Positions 48,854 to 60,311 of a stretch of DNA of 64,000 nt are shown piece after piece. The position numbers and the translations under genes were made by a program. Location of the stretch: the NCBI GenBank assembly GCA_035236585.1, contig CP141132.1:50595880-50659879 (forward strand). The letters are read 5' to 3'. Below the pieces are notes generated by a model that was given only the letters and a program-made list of their open reading frames with translations, did not search any database and was not told the origin of the DNA. The DNA is from Warburgia ugandensis. Taxonomy: Eukaryota; Streptophyta; Magnoliopsida; Canellales; Canellaceae. The first letter of the stretch is position 1. Every line of letters begins with the position of its first letter.

Positions 48854-49024
48854 GTAGCACGTGCGGAAGTGGCCAATTAACTGGTGCTGATCGCTATAAC
48901 AACGAGGTTTGTAAAGTACTTCGCATCGGGCAAGCGGTGCGAGAAAGAGCGAGATTAAGAGAGGAGAAAGAGAAAAAAGGATCTCTCTGCGGGGGCGATC
49001 TGAGAACTTACATTTCCTGACGAA
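48854..49024 (+). promoter_or_regulatory. Probable core promoter and 5' UTR of the COX5b gene
   Basis: Contains a CCAAT sequence within TGGCCAATTA (near 48,870) and then a GA-rich tract (AAAGAGCGAGATTAAGAGAG, about 48,942-48,961). GA-rich leaders are common upstream of plant housekeeping start codons. No clear TATA box is seen. The transcription start is not determined. Confidence 0.5.
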
Positions 49025-49223
49025 ATGTGGAGAAGGGTTTCTGCTCAGCTCCAAACCCTAACCCCATGGAGATCATCGGTTGTCCGCAGATCGAACGGTG
49101 CAGATTCTCTCAGGAACCGAGCGTCAGCTTCAGCACCTTCGTCCCTTCATTCCTCATCGCCGGCCTCGTCACCATTCCAGAAAACAGCTCCGTTGTTCTC
49201 CCATCAGGCAACATCTGATGCCG
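49025..49223 (+). CDS. COX5B: Cytochrome c oxidase subunit 5b, mitochondrial: exon 1 (targeting peptide)
   Basis: Encodes an N-terminus starting MWRRVSAQLQTL, close to the MWRR... start of plant COX5b proteins. It is rich in Arg, Ser and Ala and almost free of acidic residues until residue 27, as expected for a mitochondrial import signal. COX5b is a nuclear-encoded structural subunit of respiratory complex IV in the inner membrane; its mature part binds zinc. The exon ends at a GT donor (CCG|GTAAAA) in phase 1, leaving one base that joins exon 2 to give Glu. The start is the first ATG after a GA-rich leader, and the Met-Trp-Arg-Arg start agrees with the family. The frame stays open past the donor, but that extension is not family-like. 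Confidence 0.93.
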
Positions 49224-49319
49224 GTAAAAAGATCGCTGTTTCCGATACCTTACTTCCTGATTTCCTTTGTTTCTACATTTCTAGGGTTTTACCATTTGAT
49301 CCGTGCTGTTGCTTGGCAG

Positions 49320-49411
49320 AGAATATTACGTCCAAGGGGAAGAGGAAAGTCGAAGATATAATGCCGATTGCGACTGGGCATGAACGAGAGGAGCTGGAGG
49401 CCGAGCTCGAG
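49320..49411 (+). CDS. COX5B: Cytochrome c oxidase subunit 5b: exon 2
   Basis: Preceded by TTGGCAG and followed by GTTTGT. With the last base of exon 1 it encodes ENITSKGKRK and then VEDIMPIATGHEREELEAEL, the most recognisable segment of plant COX5b (VEDVMPIATGHEKEELEAELEG in the Arabidopsis form). It begins the mature, matrix-facing part of the protein. The reading frame is intact and ends in phase 0. Intron 1 is 96 bp. Confidence 0.95.
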
Positions 49412-49494
49412 GTTTGTTTCTTGGGTTTTAGATTTCGAAGGAAGAGCAAAGGAAATTGAAGTTAACCATAACTTGTCTTGTGGTTCTATTGTAG

Positions 49495-49545
49495 GGAAGG
49501 AAACGGTTCGATATGGATCCTCCGGTGGGTCCTTTTGGTACCAAA
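49495..49545 (+). CDS. COX5B: Cytochrome c oxidase subunit 5b: exon 3
   Basis: Fifty-one bases between TTGTAG and GTGAGT encode GRKRFDMDPPVGPFGTK, matching the conserved ...FPEGPFGTK block. In the family the next residues are EAPAVVKSYYDKRIVG and then the zinc-binding Cys region. I found no exon encoding these in the remaining 14.4 kb. Intron 2 is 83 bp. The joined exons give 114 residues of a protein that is normally about 160-180 residues. Confidence 0.93.
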
Positions 49546-51094
49546 GTGAGTATGAATTTATAACTATTTTTCTGGCATTATAAAGTCCCATATTGAGTTC
49601 TGATTTTTTTCCTAGTGCGTGGATGTACTTGATTATTCATGTATTACTGTACAGTAGACATGAAGTTCGTTGCTCGGTTATCTGATTAGTAATTCGATTA
49701 TTGCAGGCTCTATATTGCGGTGACTGTTTATCTCAAAGTATCAAATGAATGAATGCTAACTGGTTGTGGTTAATGTTTATCTGTAATGTTCACTTTCCAT
49801 CTGTACATTGTGCAAATTGCATATTAGGTAACATGTAGGTCTGGTCCCTCATTCTAGGGTGTTTTAAAGACTGTCTACTTGAGCAGTTCGGTTCTTGAGG
49901 CTGTTATATTTAGTGTGAACAGAGGCACTCTGCAAATGTGTGTTGTTTTCCGATACTTCTTTTGAAGTTGCATCCTCTGTCCTTGTGGAAGTGATTTTGT
50001 CCAGTTAGACAATTGTACTTGAACTTATGCTTTTAAAATATGGAGTATTTTTGGACATTATTGTTTTGGAGTTTGGCATATATTTGCATGGAACGACATG
50101 GGTTCTTTTGTGCTTAAGTGTTTTTTCACCCATTACAGGTATTGGAAGACTTACTTGGATAAACATAATTCAGTACAAGGAAGTCAATGATTAATGTAGT
50201 GAGTTTGCAGACTTGGTTGGACACAATCTGGTTGACCTGCTCGGGTGAGTGATTAACTCTGGGAGCCAGTGGTAAATTTAAACTTGTAAGATGCTACTCT
50301 TGATTCAGAGTATCATCATCATTAGATGCTCTGGATAACCAAGTAGTTTGCTCCTGCTTGTTTGTCCCTTTACTCCACACTGGCTCCAGTTGGCTGCTGC
50401 CTTCTTTTAGATGTTGAGGTGGTGCTGGAGAGGTCCAGATCACACCAAAAATTTTCAGGCAGAAATTCTTTTCCTTTCATTTTGTAGTTGAACTTTGATA
50501 TGTATCTTATTATAGTTTTAGTTTCAAAAGTCATCATAGAAAGAGCAAGTTTGGATCTACTTGGTACTTGTGATTGGTACCTGAGAATCAAATCATAATA
50601 AACATATGTTTGGGAAATGATTGAGCAATAAGATAACATTGCTTTTCTTGGCCTCAAGGGTAGCAATAAGCTTATGACATTGAAAAATCAGATACAGTTA
50701 CACAGTCCTTTAGTTCAGAGATGTTATAAGCATCTTTAAATCATATAATTAAAGAAACCATTTATTTAACTATTCAAACATTAAAATCAAGGCCCCGGTA
50801 GGAGTTAGACGCTCTTGAGCTCTCGAAGAAGTTGATACCCATTCTGACATGTATGGTGATTTTTTTTTAAAGATCCAAGTCATTCACCATGTTGGTCGCA
50901 TAAAAAATAGGTAAATTGTGGGGAATCAATGCATTTAGATGATCCAAGCCACTTGCTTTAGGTCTTTGGAAAAAAAATCAAATTAGATGTTCTAGATTTC
51001 CAACTCATAGAGAAACATAGGTTGAAAGAATCTAATGGCCACAAAATTGTATTTGGCCTATCTAAGACATTTCCAACATGATGAGGACTTAAAT
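49546..51094 (+). other. Intron 3 (or post-break sequence) of COX5b, proximal part
   Basis: Starts with a strong donor GTGAGT. No further exon, open frame or recognised repeat is seen. The short minus-strand open frame 50,370-50,666 shows no family. Confidence 0.6.
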
Positions 51095-51215
51095 AAAATA
51101 GGGCAGCCTGGTGCACAAAGCTCTCGCATATGCAGGGTTCTGAGAAGGGGTGGACCACAAAGGGTCTATAGCATGCAGCCTTACCTTGTATTTTTTTAAG
51201 AGACTTCTCTCAAAA
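51095..51215 (-). mobile_element. Au SINE, minus orientation, 5'-truncated
   Basis: GGGCAGCCTGGTGCACAAAG, TCTCGCATATGCAGGGTTCT and GCAGCCTTACCTTG follow the reverse of the Au 3' half. The similarity ends near 51,215, before the tRNA-like box B. Confidence 0.85.
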
Positions 51216-54200
51216 AGTTTTGCCATGTATGTCAAACAGGGGCATTAATTTCGAGGTTTTGACTGCTATTGGGACTCTAAAATCAAATATCAAGCTAGGC
51301 AACAAAGTAAGCATCCGTCAAGTGCTTAAGCCCAAGAAATGTCTAGCTAATATGTAATTGACTTGGCTGTGTTATCATGTTAGTAGCACACAGTCTCTGT
51401 AACTGCTCCACTGCACTACACAACAAGAGTTCTCATAGCTTTATATTTTCTTTGTGTAATTTAAAGCATCAAAAGATCCCCTGGTCATGCTTACAGTTTG
51501 GGCCTTTACTGAAAAGTTGTTTAATATTCTAACTTCCCTATGACTACATCTATCTGGCTAAGCTTACAGAAATATTTTATCCATGCGCCTGTAAGATGAA
51601 AATATTAAACTCTTCTATTGAAATGTTGATGCACTAACTCACAACGAACTTGGTTTCATCCCTTGTCCAAATATTGCTTTAGAACTTTTCAAGAGTGGTG
51701 TTGAAAGATCTTGATTTGTAACTGTCTTACTATGAGTTTTTATATAGTGGAGATGCACATTTCTTGGAAAACATGAGTGTCAAGAGCACAAGTGGGGCCA
51801 ATGATCCAAACTATCTCATGTGTCATGCTACAGATGACCTGGGTCAAAATTAGACCTTATCTGAGTTTGTAAGTCTCATATTTTTTGGTCTTCTTGAAGG
51901 TTAGAAAATCAAAGGGCAAGAGTGTGCATTCACCAAAAATTCTCCACAAATCAAATGCCTGGAAGCATACATTGTGGAGAGGCCTTTTTTCCTTTTCTAT
52001 TTTTAATGACAAATCTGTATGAAGCTCCACATATGATTTTGAGATTGTTTGAGCTCTGTTTCTAACTGTACTTTTGCAAGCTAATAATTTCCTAATGAAT
52101 ATGTGCGTCTATCGTATATAACTCTTATAATTACTGCCATACTCTTTTATGATTTTTGTCTTACCATCAATCTCAAATTCTGGTCTTGACCTCGTCTCTT
52201 CTTTGTCTGTATTTTTTGAGATTAAGGACCTCAAAAGGAGTTTATAGGAGCTGTGAATTGCACTTGTTATCATCCTTGTTCCTGACATTATTACCATTAA
52301 TATCTTATTGATCTAGGAATTCTTGACGTGTATGTTTTGATCATTAACATAACTTCCCTCATGTGCCAAAATTTCTTCTGACTTTTTTGGTGGCTTAATC
52401 CAATCACATCCCTTTGGTGTTAGCATGGTGTTACTTTTCTCTGGTGAATTCCTTCTGGAAAAAAGGTAAAAAGAAAATCTTATCTTTTGGGTCTTTTAGA
52501 ATATGAAGAATGATACATCCAAGTGCACACTGGCAATTTATCACAAACAAGTGTGCGCTATGCATCCATGTCATCAGTTTGACTGCCTAAATTTTAGGAT
52601 CCCAAGTCGTTCATATCACAATGATTTGGGTGCATAGTGTGTACTTGTTTGTGGTATGTTGCAAGTGTGAATTGGGATCGATCCTATGAGAATATAGCTA
52701 GCCACCTTTCATTTGAACAAGTGTTTGGGGAAGTTGATATAATCTTAAAATGGGTAAAAAACTAAGGAGGAGCACTCAAAATGAAAATAAATAACAACAA
52801 ACTTATTCTTTTACAAAGTTTTATTAAACTAGGCTCTTATTTCTCTCCCAAATTTCATTTAAAGCTTCTTAGTTGCTTACTGGGGAAGAAACATATAGAG
52901 ATGTGGAAGCTCAGTAACTCTTGAACCTTGATTGCTGATGAAGAGACATTACTGGTGGATTTTACCAATATTAGAAGTGAATTATGTTAAGGCTTATAAC
53001 TGTGTAAGCTGAGCCATTCCCAATTTCAATAAGGCACTACCTGTTTCATGGCTTTAATTTAAGATGCAGGTGCTGCTTTTTGTACGGGAACATACCCCCT
53101 TTTCTAGGTATCCTAATTTGGAGATGGGTAACCGCTGTATTCTATGTGGTAGGATGTATTCCAGCACTCAGTGGATCGATTTCGCTTCTATTTTGGTCAC
53201 TAAATGGCTGTGGACGGGTCTATTTACAGGTCCTTGAAGAGGTTGAGTTTCCATGTTCAAGTGTCAATGTGGCTTGGCCTTTGCCTTTTCATCCTTAATA
53301 ACTCTGGACTGTCCCCTCTTCTGAACCCAACAAAACAAGGTGCGTGTCTAGAGGGCTGGTAGCCATAGTTGATTCAAGCTCAGTGAGTCAGTATCTAAGT
53401 TGCCAATGTGGTAAGCAGGTCCGAAAGCAGAATTTGAAGTGGGAAGTGAGTGACTTTAAGGGGAAGTGTGAAGCGCAAAAGAAAAAAAAAGAAAAACACA
53501 TCCCAAAATATCAGAAATATACAGAAACTTTTTCAAAAAACAAAAAAAAATCAGAAATGTAGTTCACTTAATTTGCCACTTCAAAACTATCAGTGTTAAC
53601 ATCTATAAACCATAATCCATAACCCAATTCCATAACTCCAAAGTTTACAAAATGTTGAAAGCCAATATCCTAAATCCACACCGATAACATCTCACATAAA
53701 AAAAATTGCATACTACAAAGTCATTGGTCATTCACTCCTTTGGTGTTCCTTTGTTCTTGTTGGATGGATTGAAAGAAGCACATGTATATGTATTATAGAA
53801 TAAGTGAATGATATAACATACTTCAAGACTTTAGGTAAAGACTTAAAACTTAAAATGTTTGAATTTTGAAGTATTACCTCTTGTTTGCCTTGGTATACGA
53901 GTAAAGTGAGATGCCATGGGTCGTTGAGAGACAATCCTAGGTGGGGGAATATTACCATCTACCCATCCTAATCCTTCGCTATGAAGCCTTGTGGGAGGCA
54001 AGGTGGGACGGGCAATCAACATGTGCTGTAGAAGATATTCTGTCAGCATCTACTGCTCCTAACCCTTCACCAAGAATCCTTAATTTCCTAGAAGGTACCC
54101 TCACACCACCACCACCACCATCTAGGTCTTGCCATCTTAAATCCTCAAGTTTTTCAACATCCTCATCAATGTTTGTGAACTTGGGATTAAGATCCTATTT

Positions 54201-54285
54201 TTTGTTCTACTTGTGATATACTCGTACCTAAACCTAGAGCATTCAGAGATGGTATGTTAACTGATATCTAACAAAAAGATTAAAG
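51216..54285 (+). other. Intronic or intergenic stretch without recognised genes
   Basis: Mostly unique-looking AT-rich DNA. The open frames at 53,080-53,298 and 53,344-53,562 show no family. A lysine-rich tract near 53,480-53,560 is A-rich low complexity. From about 53,830 the sequence may belong to the 3' side of the hAT element. Confidence 0.5.
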
Positions 54286-56424
54286 TCATTGTACTATAGC
54301 AATTAAAGAACATTCAGAGAATTCATTTATAATTCTTGACCTCATTAGCATCCTTAAGTTTGAGTGGATGTAAACTAGTGTTTCAACATGGGTCAAAATC
54401 AACTTATTATGCTTCACATTCAATATGAAGCTGTAGGTGCTCCACTCACTTAGTCGTGGAGGTGGTGCTAATGGGCTGTGCAAGGACTTTCTTTGTCATT
54501 CTCTGCAACTCAGGAACATCTTCATCATGCATGCCCCACCTTTTTATGGCCGAAATGTTGTTTTTGGCATCTCTACTAGCCTTAACCGTTCTGCCTGCCA
54601 ATCCATGCCCAGGCCGAATCCCAAACAGCTGGGATCTAAGAGTACTAGCAAAATCTGCATCATCTCCAGCAATCCTTTCCAATGCTTTCTATGCACATTT
54701 CCATTCTTCAATGTCATGGACTGCAAATAAAGAATATGAGAGAATAATAATAGAGAATATTATTTTTTAACTTGTTGTATAACCATCTAGCATCACATTT
54801 CACAATTACTCTTGGTGCTATCTGATCATCCTCCTAGTGTTGGAAGTGCAAGATGTTTTGAATCATATATCTTGGAATTCGAGCTTGTTTGAAGCAATGT
54901 AAAGGCACATCCATCTTGTCCCACCTCTTCCCTACTCTGTCTCCAAGTCATCCGTCGGAGTATCCTTGATCTTTTCAAGCATCTCATCCATGCCTTCCTA
55001 CATTCTTTCTACAAGAGGCCCTTCTTCTTCTGTGAACTGGTTCATTTCATAGATTGGCTTTGTGATCTTTGGAGCCTTGTTGATTTCATTCCAAAATTTT
55101 GGAGAAGTGACCATTGCTTCCTTGATGCTTGGATTCTTCAATCTCGTCACCCATCTTGTCCAATAATCTTGCACCAAACAATTTCTTAATTCTTGCTTAC
55201 ACATCTTGATCCTTCTCAGTGTGATATAATAGGAAGGAAATCTAGTCTTTACCACCTTCAATGATTGCAACTTTGAGACATCTTTAAACGCGGCAACTGT
55301 CCCAATAAGATTAGTCATAAACTTAACAAGATCTTTACACTTTTCATATATCTCATTCATCCAAGGCAACTGCTTTGCCCAATTTTTCAAAGCAAGGTTC
55401 AAAATATGTACAACAAGGGTTCCAAAAAATGTGCAGATATATCGTATTCACCTCTGTCTTTGCATTCTGACAATTGTGAGCATTGTCAGTTAGCATTTGC
55501 ATCAAATTGTATGCCTTCAAATTGAACTTGCCAATATCTTCACCACTCTTATCTACCCAAGAAAAATCCTCTGCATAATGGTAAATGCTCCCATTCATGC
55601 CCGTGGCAAGCACATTCATCAATGCCTCATTCTTGACATTCGTCCAACCATCAAATGTGATAGGGAGGCCATTTACAGGTCATGTGTCTTTGATTGACCT
55701 CAATTCTTCAGTGGTTCTAGCATACTCCTCATCAAGTAGTGTTGTTCTTGCCCTCTCGTATCCTGGACTTTTGTAGCCAATTTGTACTAATAGCCTCCAA
55801 CATTTCTTGCAAATATGGAGACCTTAATATGTTGAAAGGAAGTCCATTGGAAACCAAACATCTCAATTTTTTTGTTGACATCTGCCCTTTCCATTCCATT
55901 AAAAGCCATGAGAATGGTATTAGGCCCCCTTTCCCACTAGGCAACGACCCCGCCCACCAGTTGTGCTACTCACACTTGATTTAGGAAAGAAGCCCATTGT
56001 GGATTTCTTCGATGGCCTCTTTTGAGGCAACTTTTGTGCATTCAACAAAGGTACTTCAACTTCTCTTTCAACTGCTTATTATTCTTCACTTTTAGCAACA
56101 TCTAACTCTTGCACTTTTCCCCATTTCATCACCCATAAAATGAGCATGCACTCTGGAATAGCTGGCATGAAAACTTTGTTCACACTGTTTATGCTTAACT
56201 TGCTTTGTGCCCCCTGTCCTGTGCCACTCTTTGTCTAGATGTGTAACTTGATCCCATAGTGGTGTGTTCCCCCTTTCAGCTATATCACCATCATTATTTT
56301 CATTATCACCAATCCCAATTGTTCCAACCTCATGCACATCCTCATGAGCATCATCATCATCACTATATTCAGCTAGAAGATAAGCCCAATTTTCTTCCTT
56401 GGTGGGAATGTCATCTATGTCCAT
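54286..56424 (-). pseudogene. hAT-superfamily transposase, broken (BED finger, DUF659, dimerisation)
   Basis: Reads right to left. The frame 56,424-56,092 has an acidic N-terminus (EYSDDDDAHEDVHEVG) and a BED-type zinc-finger-like segment (TKQVKHKQCEQSFHASYSRV then HAHF). 55,944-55,732 contains GLPFNILRSPYLQEM, the link to DUF659. 55,670-55,350 holds FDGWTNVKNEALMN, the DUF659 hallmark, and LTDNAHNCQNA. 54,483-54,286 has EWSTYSFILNVKHNKL and VYIHSNLR, the C-terminal dimerisation region (...ERVWSTF.FIHSKKRNRL, LVYVHSNLRLL). Intact proteins of this group move DNA by cut and paste. Stops and frameshifts separate the blocks. The inverted termini and 8-bp duplication were not located. Confidence 0.88.
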
Positions 56425-56473
56425 GGTACTAGAGACAATGGCAATTCATTCCACAAACATTCAATTTCCATAA

Positions 56474-56655
56474 AAAGGGCAGCTTGTTGCATGAAGTTCC
56501 CGCATATGCATGGTCTAGGAAGGGGGCTGGCCACAAGGGTCTATAGTATGTAGTCTTACCTTTTATTTTTGCAAAAGGCTGTTTCTATTCCTTGAACTTG
56601 TGACCCTAAGGTCACATGACGACAACTCTACCGTTTTGCCAAGGTTCGCCTTCTA
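56474..56655 (-). mobile_element. Au SINE, nearly full length, minus orientation
   Basis: Runs from AAAAAGGGCAGCTTGTTGCA through GTCTTACCTTTTATTTTTGC, AAAAGGCTGTTTC and GTGACCCTAAGGTCACATG to GCCAAGGTTCGCCTTC. This is the reverse of the full Au consensus: T-tail, GGACC/CCGCGCATA stem, GCCTCTTGCAAAA, box B, box A. Target duplications were not clear. Confidence 0.9.
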
Positions 56656-56923
56656 ACCATTCAATTTGCATGTAAAAATAATAATTCAAACATGCTAAGT
56701 GGAGAGAGATTGAGAGAATAAGGGATTTAGGATTCAAGAGTCATAAATAAGAGCATAAAGCATTGCCAAACAACTAGTAATAAATGAGTAAACAGAACTC
56801 CCTTGAAAAATTGAAAATAGAACTTGATAATATTGAAGGAACTGAAATTAGCTTAAGCAAGTGGGCTGCAGATGCTGGAGTTATTGAAGGACTGAAGCCC
56901 CAAATAGAGGATTAACAACTGAT

Positions 56924-56925
56924 AT

Positions 56926-56992
<67 letters not shown>
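56924..56992 (+). repeat. Compound (TG)n(AG)n microsatellite
   Basis: An uninterrupted TG run (56,924-56,950) passes into an AG run (56,951-56,992). The predicted Ser/Leu and Thr/His repeats on the minus strand are translation of this repeat only. Confidence 0.97.
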
Positions 56993-56993
<1 letters not shown>

Positions 56994-57230
56994 AAAAAAA
57001 TGAAGACCCAAATAGAGAAAAGAGCATGCTGTGAGAATGCAACAGAAAATGAAGACCCAAATCAGTTTTTCTCCTTCTTCTTCGAGAACATCTGAAACAG
57101 AGAATGCAATCCCAATGGTTTAACTGGAATTTTGGCCAAAAGATCACAGATGTTTGCTGATCCCAGAACTCAGAATTCGAAAGGGAAAATGGGACAACCA
57201 AGGATGGAACGACTCTCTCTGAATTCTGCT

Positions 57231-57720
57231 AGAAAACGTAGCTTGAAAGTTTTATTTCAGTCATTGGTTGGAAAATTCATGTTGGCAGAAAAATTCTGCC
57301 AGAAAATGCTTCTTCTTCCTGTTCTTCCTTTTCCTACTGAAAATGCACTGAAATCCACCAGAAAACACAGCTTCAAAGGTGTATTTCAGTCATGGGTTGG
57401 AAATATGCATGTTGGCTGGAAAATGCATCTTCCTTCTCCCCCTCCTCCTCTTCTTCTTCCTCCTGAAAATGAACTGAAATACACTAGAAAACGCAGCTTG
57501 AAAGCTGTATTTCAGACTTCAGTCATGGGTAGGAAAAAATCAGCTTGGCCGGAAAACCAGATGCCTCATCGTGCGTCCTCCTTCTTCCTCTTCCTGCTGA
57601 AAACTAGTTGAAATATACCAGAAAAGGAAGACTAAAATCTGTATTTCAGTTATGGGTTGGAAAAATGATGTTTGGCAGAATTTTCTTTTGCTGGGAAAAA
57701 CTTGTTATTCACTGGAAAAT
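57231..57720 (+). repeat. Minisatellite, four units of about 126-134 bp
   Basis: AGAAAACGYAGCTTGAAAG-type unit starts lie at 57,231, 57,360, 57,486 and 57,620. Each unit also has TATTTCAGTCATGGGTTGGA and a CTTCTTCCTCCT-type pyrimidine tract. The first two periods are 129 and 126 bp, both multiples of three, so a 159-codon frame (57,132-57,611) stays open across three units and repeats a peptide of the form TRKRSLKAVFQSWVG. I do not consider it a proven gene. Confidence 0.9.
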
Positions 57721-57777
57721 CGAAGCCCAGATCTGGAAGCTGATGAAACAGCAGTCTTTTTTTGTGGGGAGATTTTT

Positions 57778-57806
57778 GTGTGTGTGTGTGTGGGGGGGGG
57801 GGGGGG
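57778..57806 (+). repeat. (TG)n tract followed by G15
   Basis: TG repeats pass directly into about fifteen G. It may be a sequencing weak point. Confidence 0.95.
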
Positions 57807-57949
57807 TTGGTTTGAGAATGCTCGACTGTTTTGGAGTATACATTTCCCCACTCTTCTATCAAAAGCCATTAACATTAATGTCAATTACAAAAACTCATAA
57901 AGGGCAGTCTGTAAATAACTACAAAATTGAGACTTATTTTTAAAATAAA

Positions 57950-58758
57950 GAAAAAAGCTAAACAAAGGGACACGTGCTGGAAGCACGTCTCCATGTTATC
58001 GAGAAATGTGTAAGAGACGAATCAGAAGCATGCTTTCAATTGATCAGAAGTGAGAATTCATCCGATTGGAAGCACCCTATAGATCAATCAGAATCGTTTA
58101 CAAAGCACGCATCCTTGATTTGGAAACGCGATTGACACAAAAAGGATTTGCGCTTTGCTTTCTCTTTAGAAGTTCAAATTTGGATTTGCATTTCCACATG
58201 CATGATGCGCTTCCTAGCAACACTGGTCTATATCACACATTACTCGATTGAAATCTGCCCTTGAAATGTTCATTTACTTTTCCTCCTAAATCTGGAGGAA
58301 ATGATGGCTGAAGTAATTAGTTCTATCAGTTTTTTAGTTGATTCATCTTTTAATCTATGACTCAAATTGTCGTGTTGTCCCTTGGATAACACTGTGGAAT
58401 GATAAATTTGAGGTGATATCCTCTTTACGACTGCATTGTGAAGAGAAAAAATGTTTTGATCTTATACAATGTGGATTTGGAGACCTCTACTTTAAGTAAT
58501 TGGTTCATTACTCTTTAAATGGCCATTTAAATATAACAGTTAGTGCTGCAGGTACCGAAATTCCCGTAAAATATAATTAATCATTCACACTCTTTGATCT
58601 AATGGACACTGTACATTGATGTGAAATGTTTGATATTGCCCACTATGAAGGATTTTGATGTGGTGCTGTTGGCTAGAACAATAGAAGATGCTGCAGAAGT
58701 GAAGTTTGATAATCTAAGAGAGAGGAGAGCAACATTTGGAACCTTTCATGTCATATTA
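57950..58758. other. No recognised gene
   Basis: Contains imperfect inverted phrases near 57,970-58,040 (CACGTGCTGGAAGCACGT) and an open frame starting at 58,621 (MKDFDVVLLARTIEDAAEVK) that runs into an Au SINE. The peptide upstream of the SINE is not recognised; it could be a decayed exon or chance. Confidence 0.4.
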
Positions 58759-58945
58759 TTGAAGGGGAGCCTTGGTGCAACAGTAGAGTTGTTACCATGT
58801 GACTTAGAGGTCACGGATTTGAGGCGTGGAAACAGCCTCTTGCAAAAATGCAAGGTAAGGCTGTGTACTATAGATCTTGTGGTTCACTCCCTCCCCGGAC
58901 CCGCATACGGGAGCTTTGTGCACTGGGCTGACCTTTTCTTTTTTC
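58759..58945 (+). mobile_element. Au SINE, full length, plus orientation
   Basis: Starts TTGAAGGGGAGCCTTGGTGC, has the box-B-like GAGGTCACGGATTTGAGGC and CAGCCTCTTGCAAAAATGCA, then CCTCCCCGGACCCGCATACG and GTGCACTGGGCTGACCTTTT. It is flanked by CATGTCATATTA (58,747-58,758) and CATGTCATACTA (58,946-58,957), a 12-bp duplication with one mismatch. Au is a tRNA-derived retroposon widespread in flowering plants, so the tRNA-like part is not a tRNA gene. Confidence 0.95.
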
Positions 58946-58957
58946 CATGTCATACTA

Positions 58958-60311
58958 GTCATGCACCTTACTGCTCACACTGTACTATCCTTGCAAACAT
59001 CTGAGGGGCATCTTTAAATGTTTTGGACTGTTTAGGAGTTTTTATTTTTGTGTTGCTGTTTTAGGTGGGAGGCTCAAGGTTTCCTATTGCAATTATAAGT
59101 TTTCTATATTTGATTGCTGGCTTATTTAGAAGGCTTCTAGTCTATTAGGAGTCCTAATTAGAAGCAGCTAAGGATTGGAGTCCTCTATAAACATATGCAA
59201 TTTAGTTGGGAGAAATTCTGTGAATGTAGTAGTAGACACTTTTTGGTGGGAGTTGTCTTCTTTGTTATGCTTTTCTTTGTTTTGGGAGTAAATTTGGGGT
59301 TTTCTCTGTAAACCAGTTGGATAAATTTGGTTTAGAGATTAAAACTCTTTTCTGGGGAATTTGCTGACATCCTTCCGTTTTCATTTTCCTGCTTTGGATT
59401 TTAGAATCTGTTGCTGATTTCTGGGTAATTATTTCATAGTATTAGATGTATCAAATGGAGGGTGCAATTTGAACCCATAATTCCTATGATTATATGGTAA
59501 CTGTAGAAGCAGCTGATATTCCCTCTGCAAGACTGATCTTTTGGGGGTAAAGCAGATACGGGTGCTGCTTGATGTTGTAATTGGGATGGGTTGGTGGAGC
59601 AGTGGAGGCCTATTGTCTCTCTGGTCATTTGATGATCTAAGAATCGTGGATATTTATTTAATGCAGACTTTTGGTGGAACCTTGAGAGAAGGTGAGGATG
59701 CGTGGTCTAAACCATGCCTTTGTTTGAAGACTGGATCTTATGAGGGTAGAAGCTCAGGGGTCTTCATTAGACAAAAGGAAATTCAATTATGTTAATCCAT
59801 GCTGGAAATTCAATTATGTTTAGTCCATGTTGAGTGCTCGAGTGGCTCAAACAATTGCTAAGAGGAAAGGGAATTCAATTATGTTTAATCCATATTGTCT
59901 CTCACCATTGGGGCTTGTGTGCATTTCCTAGTCAGATGAAGGCAGCTAAAAAACCGATGTATGCTCATAAGACAACTCACTCATAGGTTTTAATGGTTTG
60001 ACACCTTGACTTGATGAATGAGCATGAGTTGTCTGCTTTATTTGTCTATTGAGTTGTTAGAAATGCATCACATGACTAGAAGAGTATCTTTGGTAAGACA
60101 TGTAATGCAGCTATTGTGGCATCACTGTGATAATCATAGAGTATGTGATGGGATGAAGCCTTGTTGAGCAATGTTGCTTTGTAGATGACGCATATGATGA
60201 ACAATTATGTGGCTTTCATTCATTGTGTGACGAGTAAGCCTAGAAAAGGGTTTGGGGTTTTTCGAAACATATTTAAATATATTTTGTAATCAATTTCTAT
60301 ATGGTTTTATC
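58958..60311. other. No recognised gene; possible LTR-like segment
   Basis: 59,130-59,360 (TTAGGAGTCCTAATTAGAAG, CTCTATAAAC) resembles the promoter and leader part of a copia-type LTR, but termini were not identified. The remainder shows nothing recognisable. Two copies of a GGAAATTCAATTATGTT phrase lie at 59,777-59,821 and a third near 59,870. Confidence 0.35.

Noticed and set aside
49027-49361. Open frames at 49,027-49,218 and 49,080-49,361
   Set aside because: They are out-of-frame shadows of COX5b exons 1 and 2. The MWRR and VEDIMPIATGHE landmarks are in the frame starting at 49,025.
56881-57201. 106-codon minus-strand open frame with Ser/Leu and Thr/His runs
   Set aside because: The runs are the (TG)n(AG)n microsatellite read in frame; the rest shows no family.
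58790-58860. tRNA-like box A and box B
   Set aside because: They belong to an Au SINE with a 3' T-tail and a 12-bp duplication; there is no tRNA cloverleaf with an anticodon.
58621-59004. 127-codon open frame as a gene
   Set aside because: More than half of it is the translation of an Au SINE. The upstream part has no recognised family or splice context.
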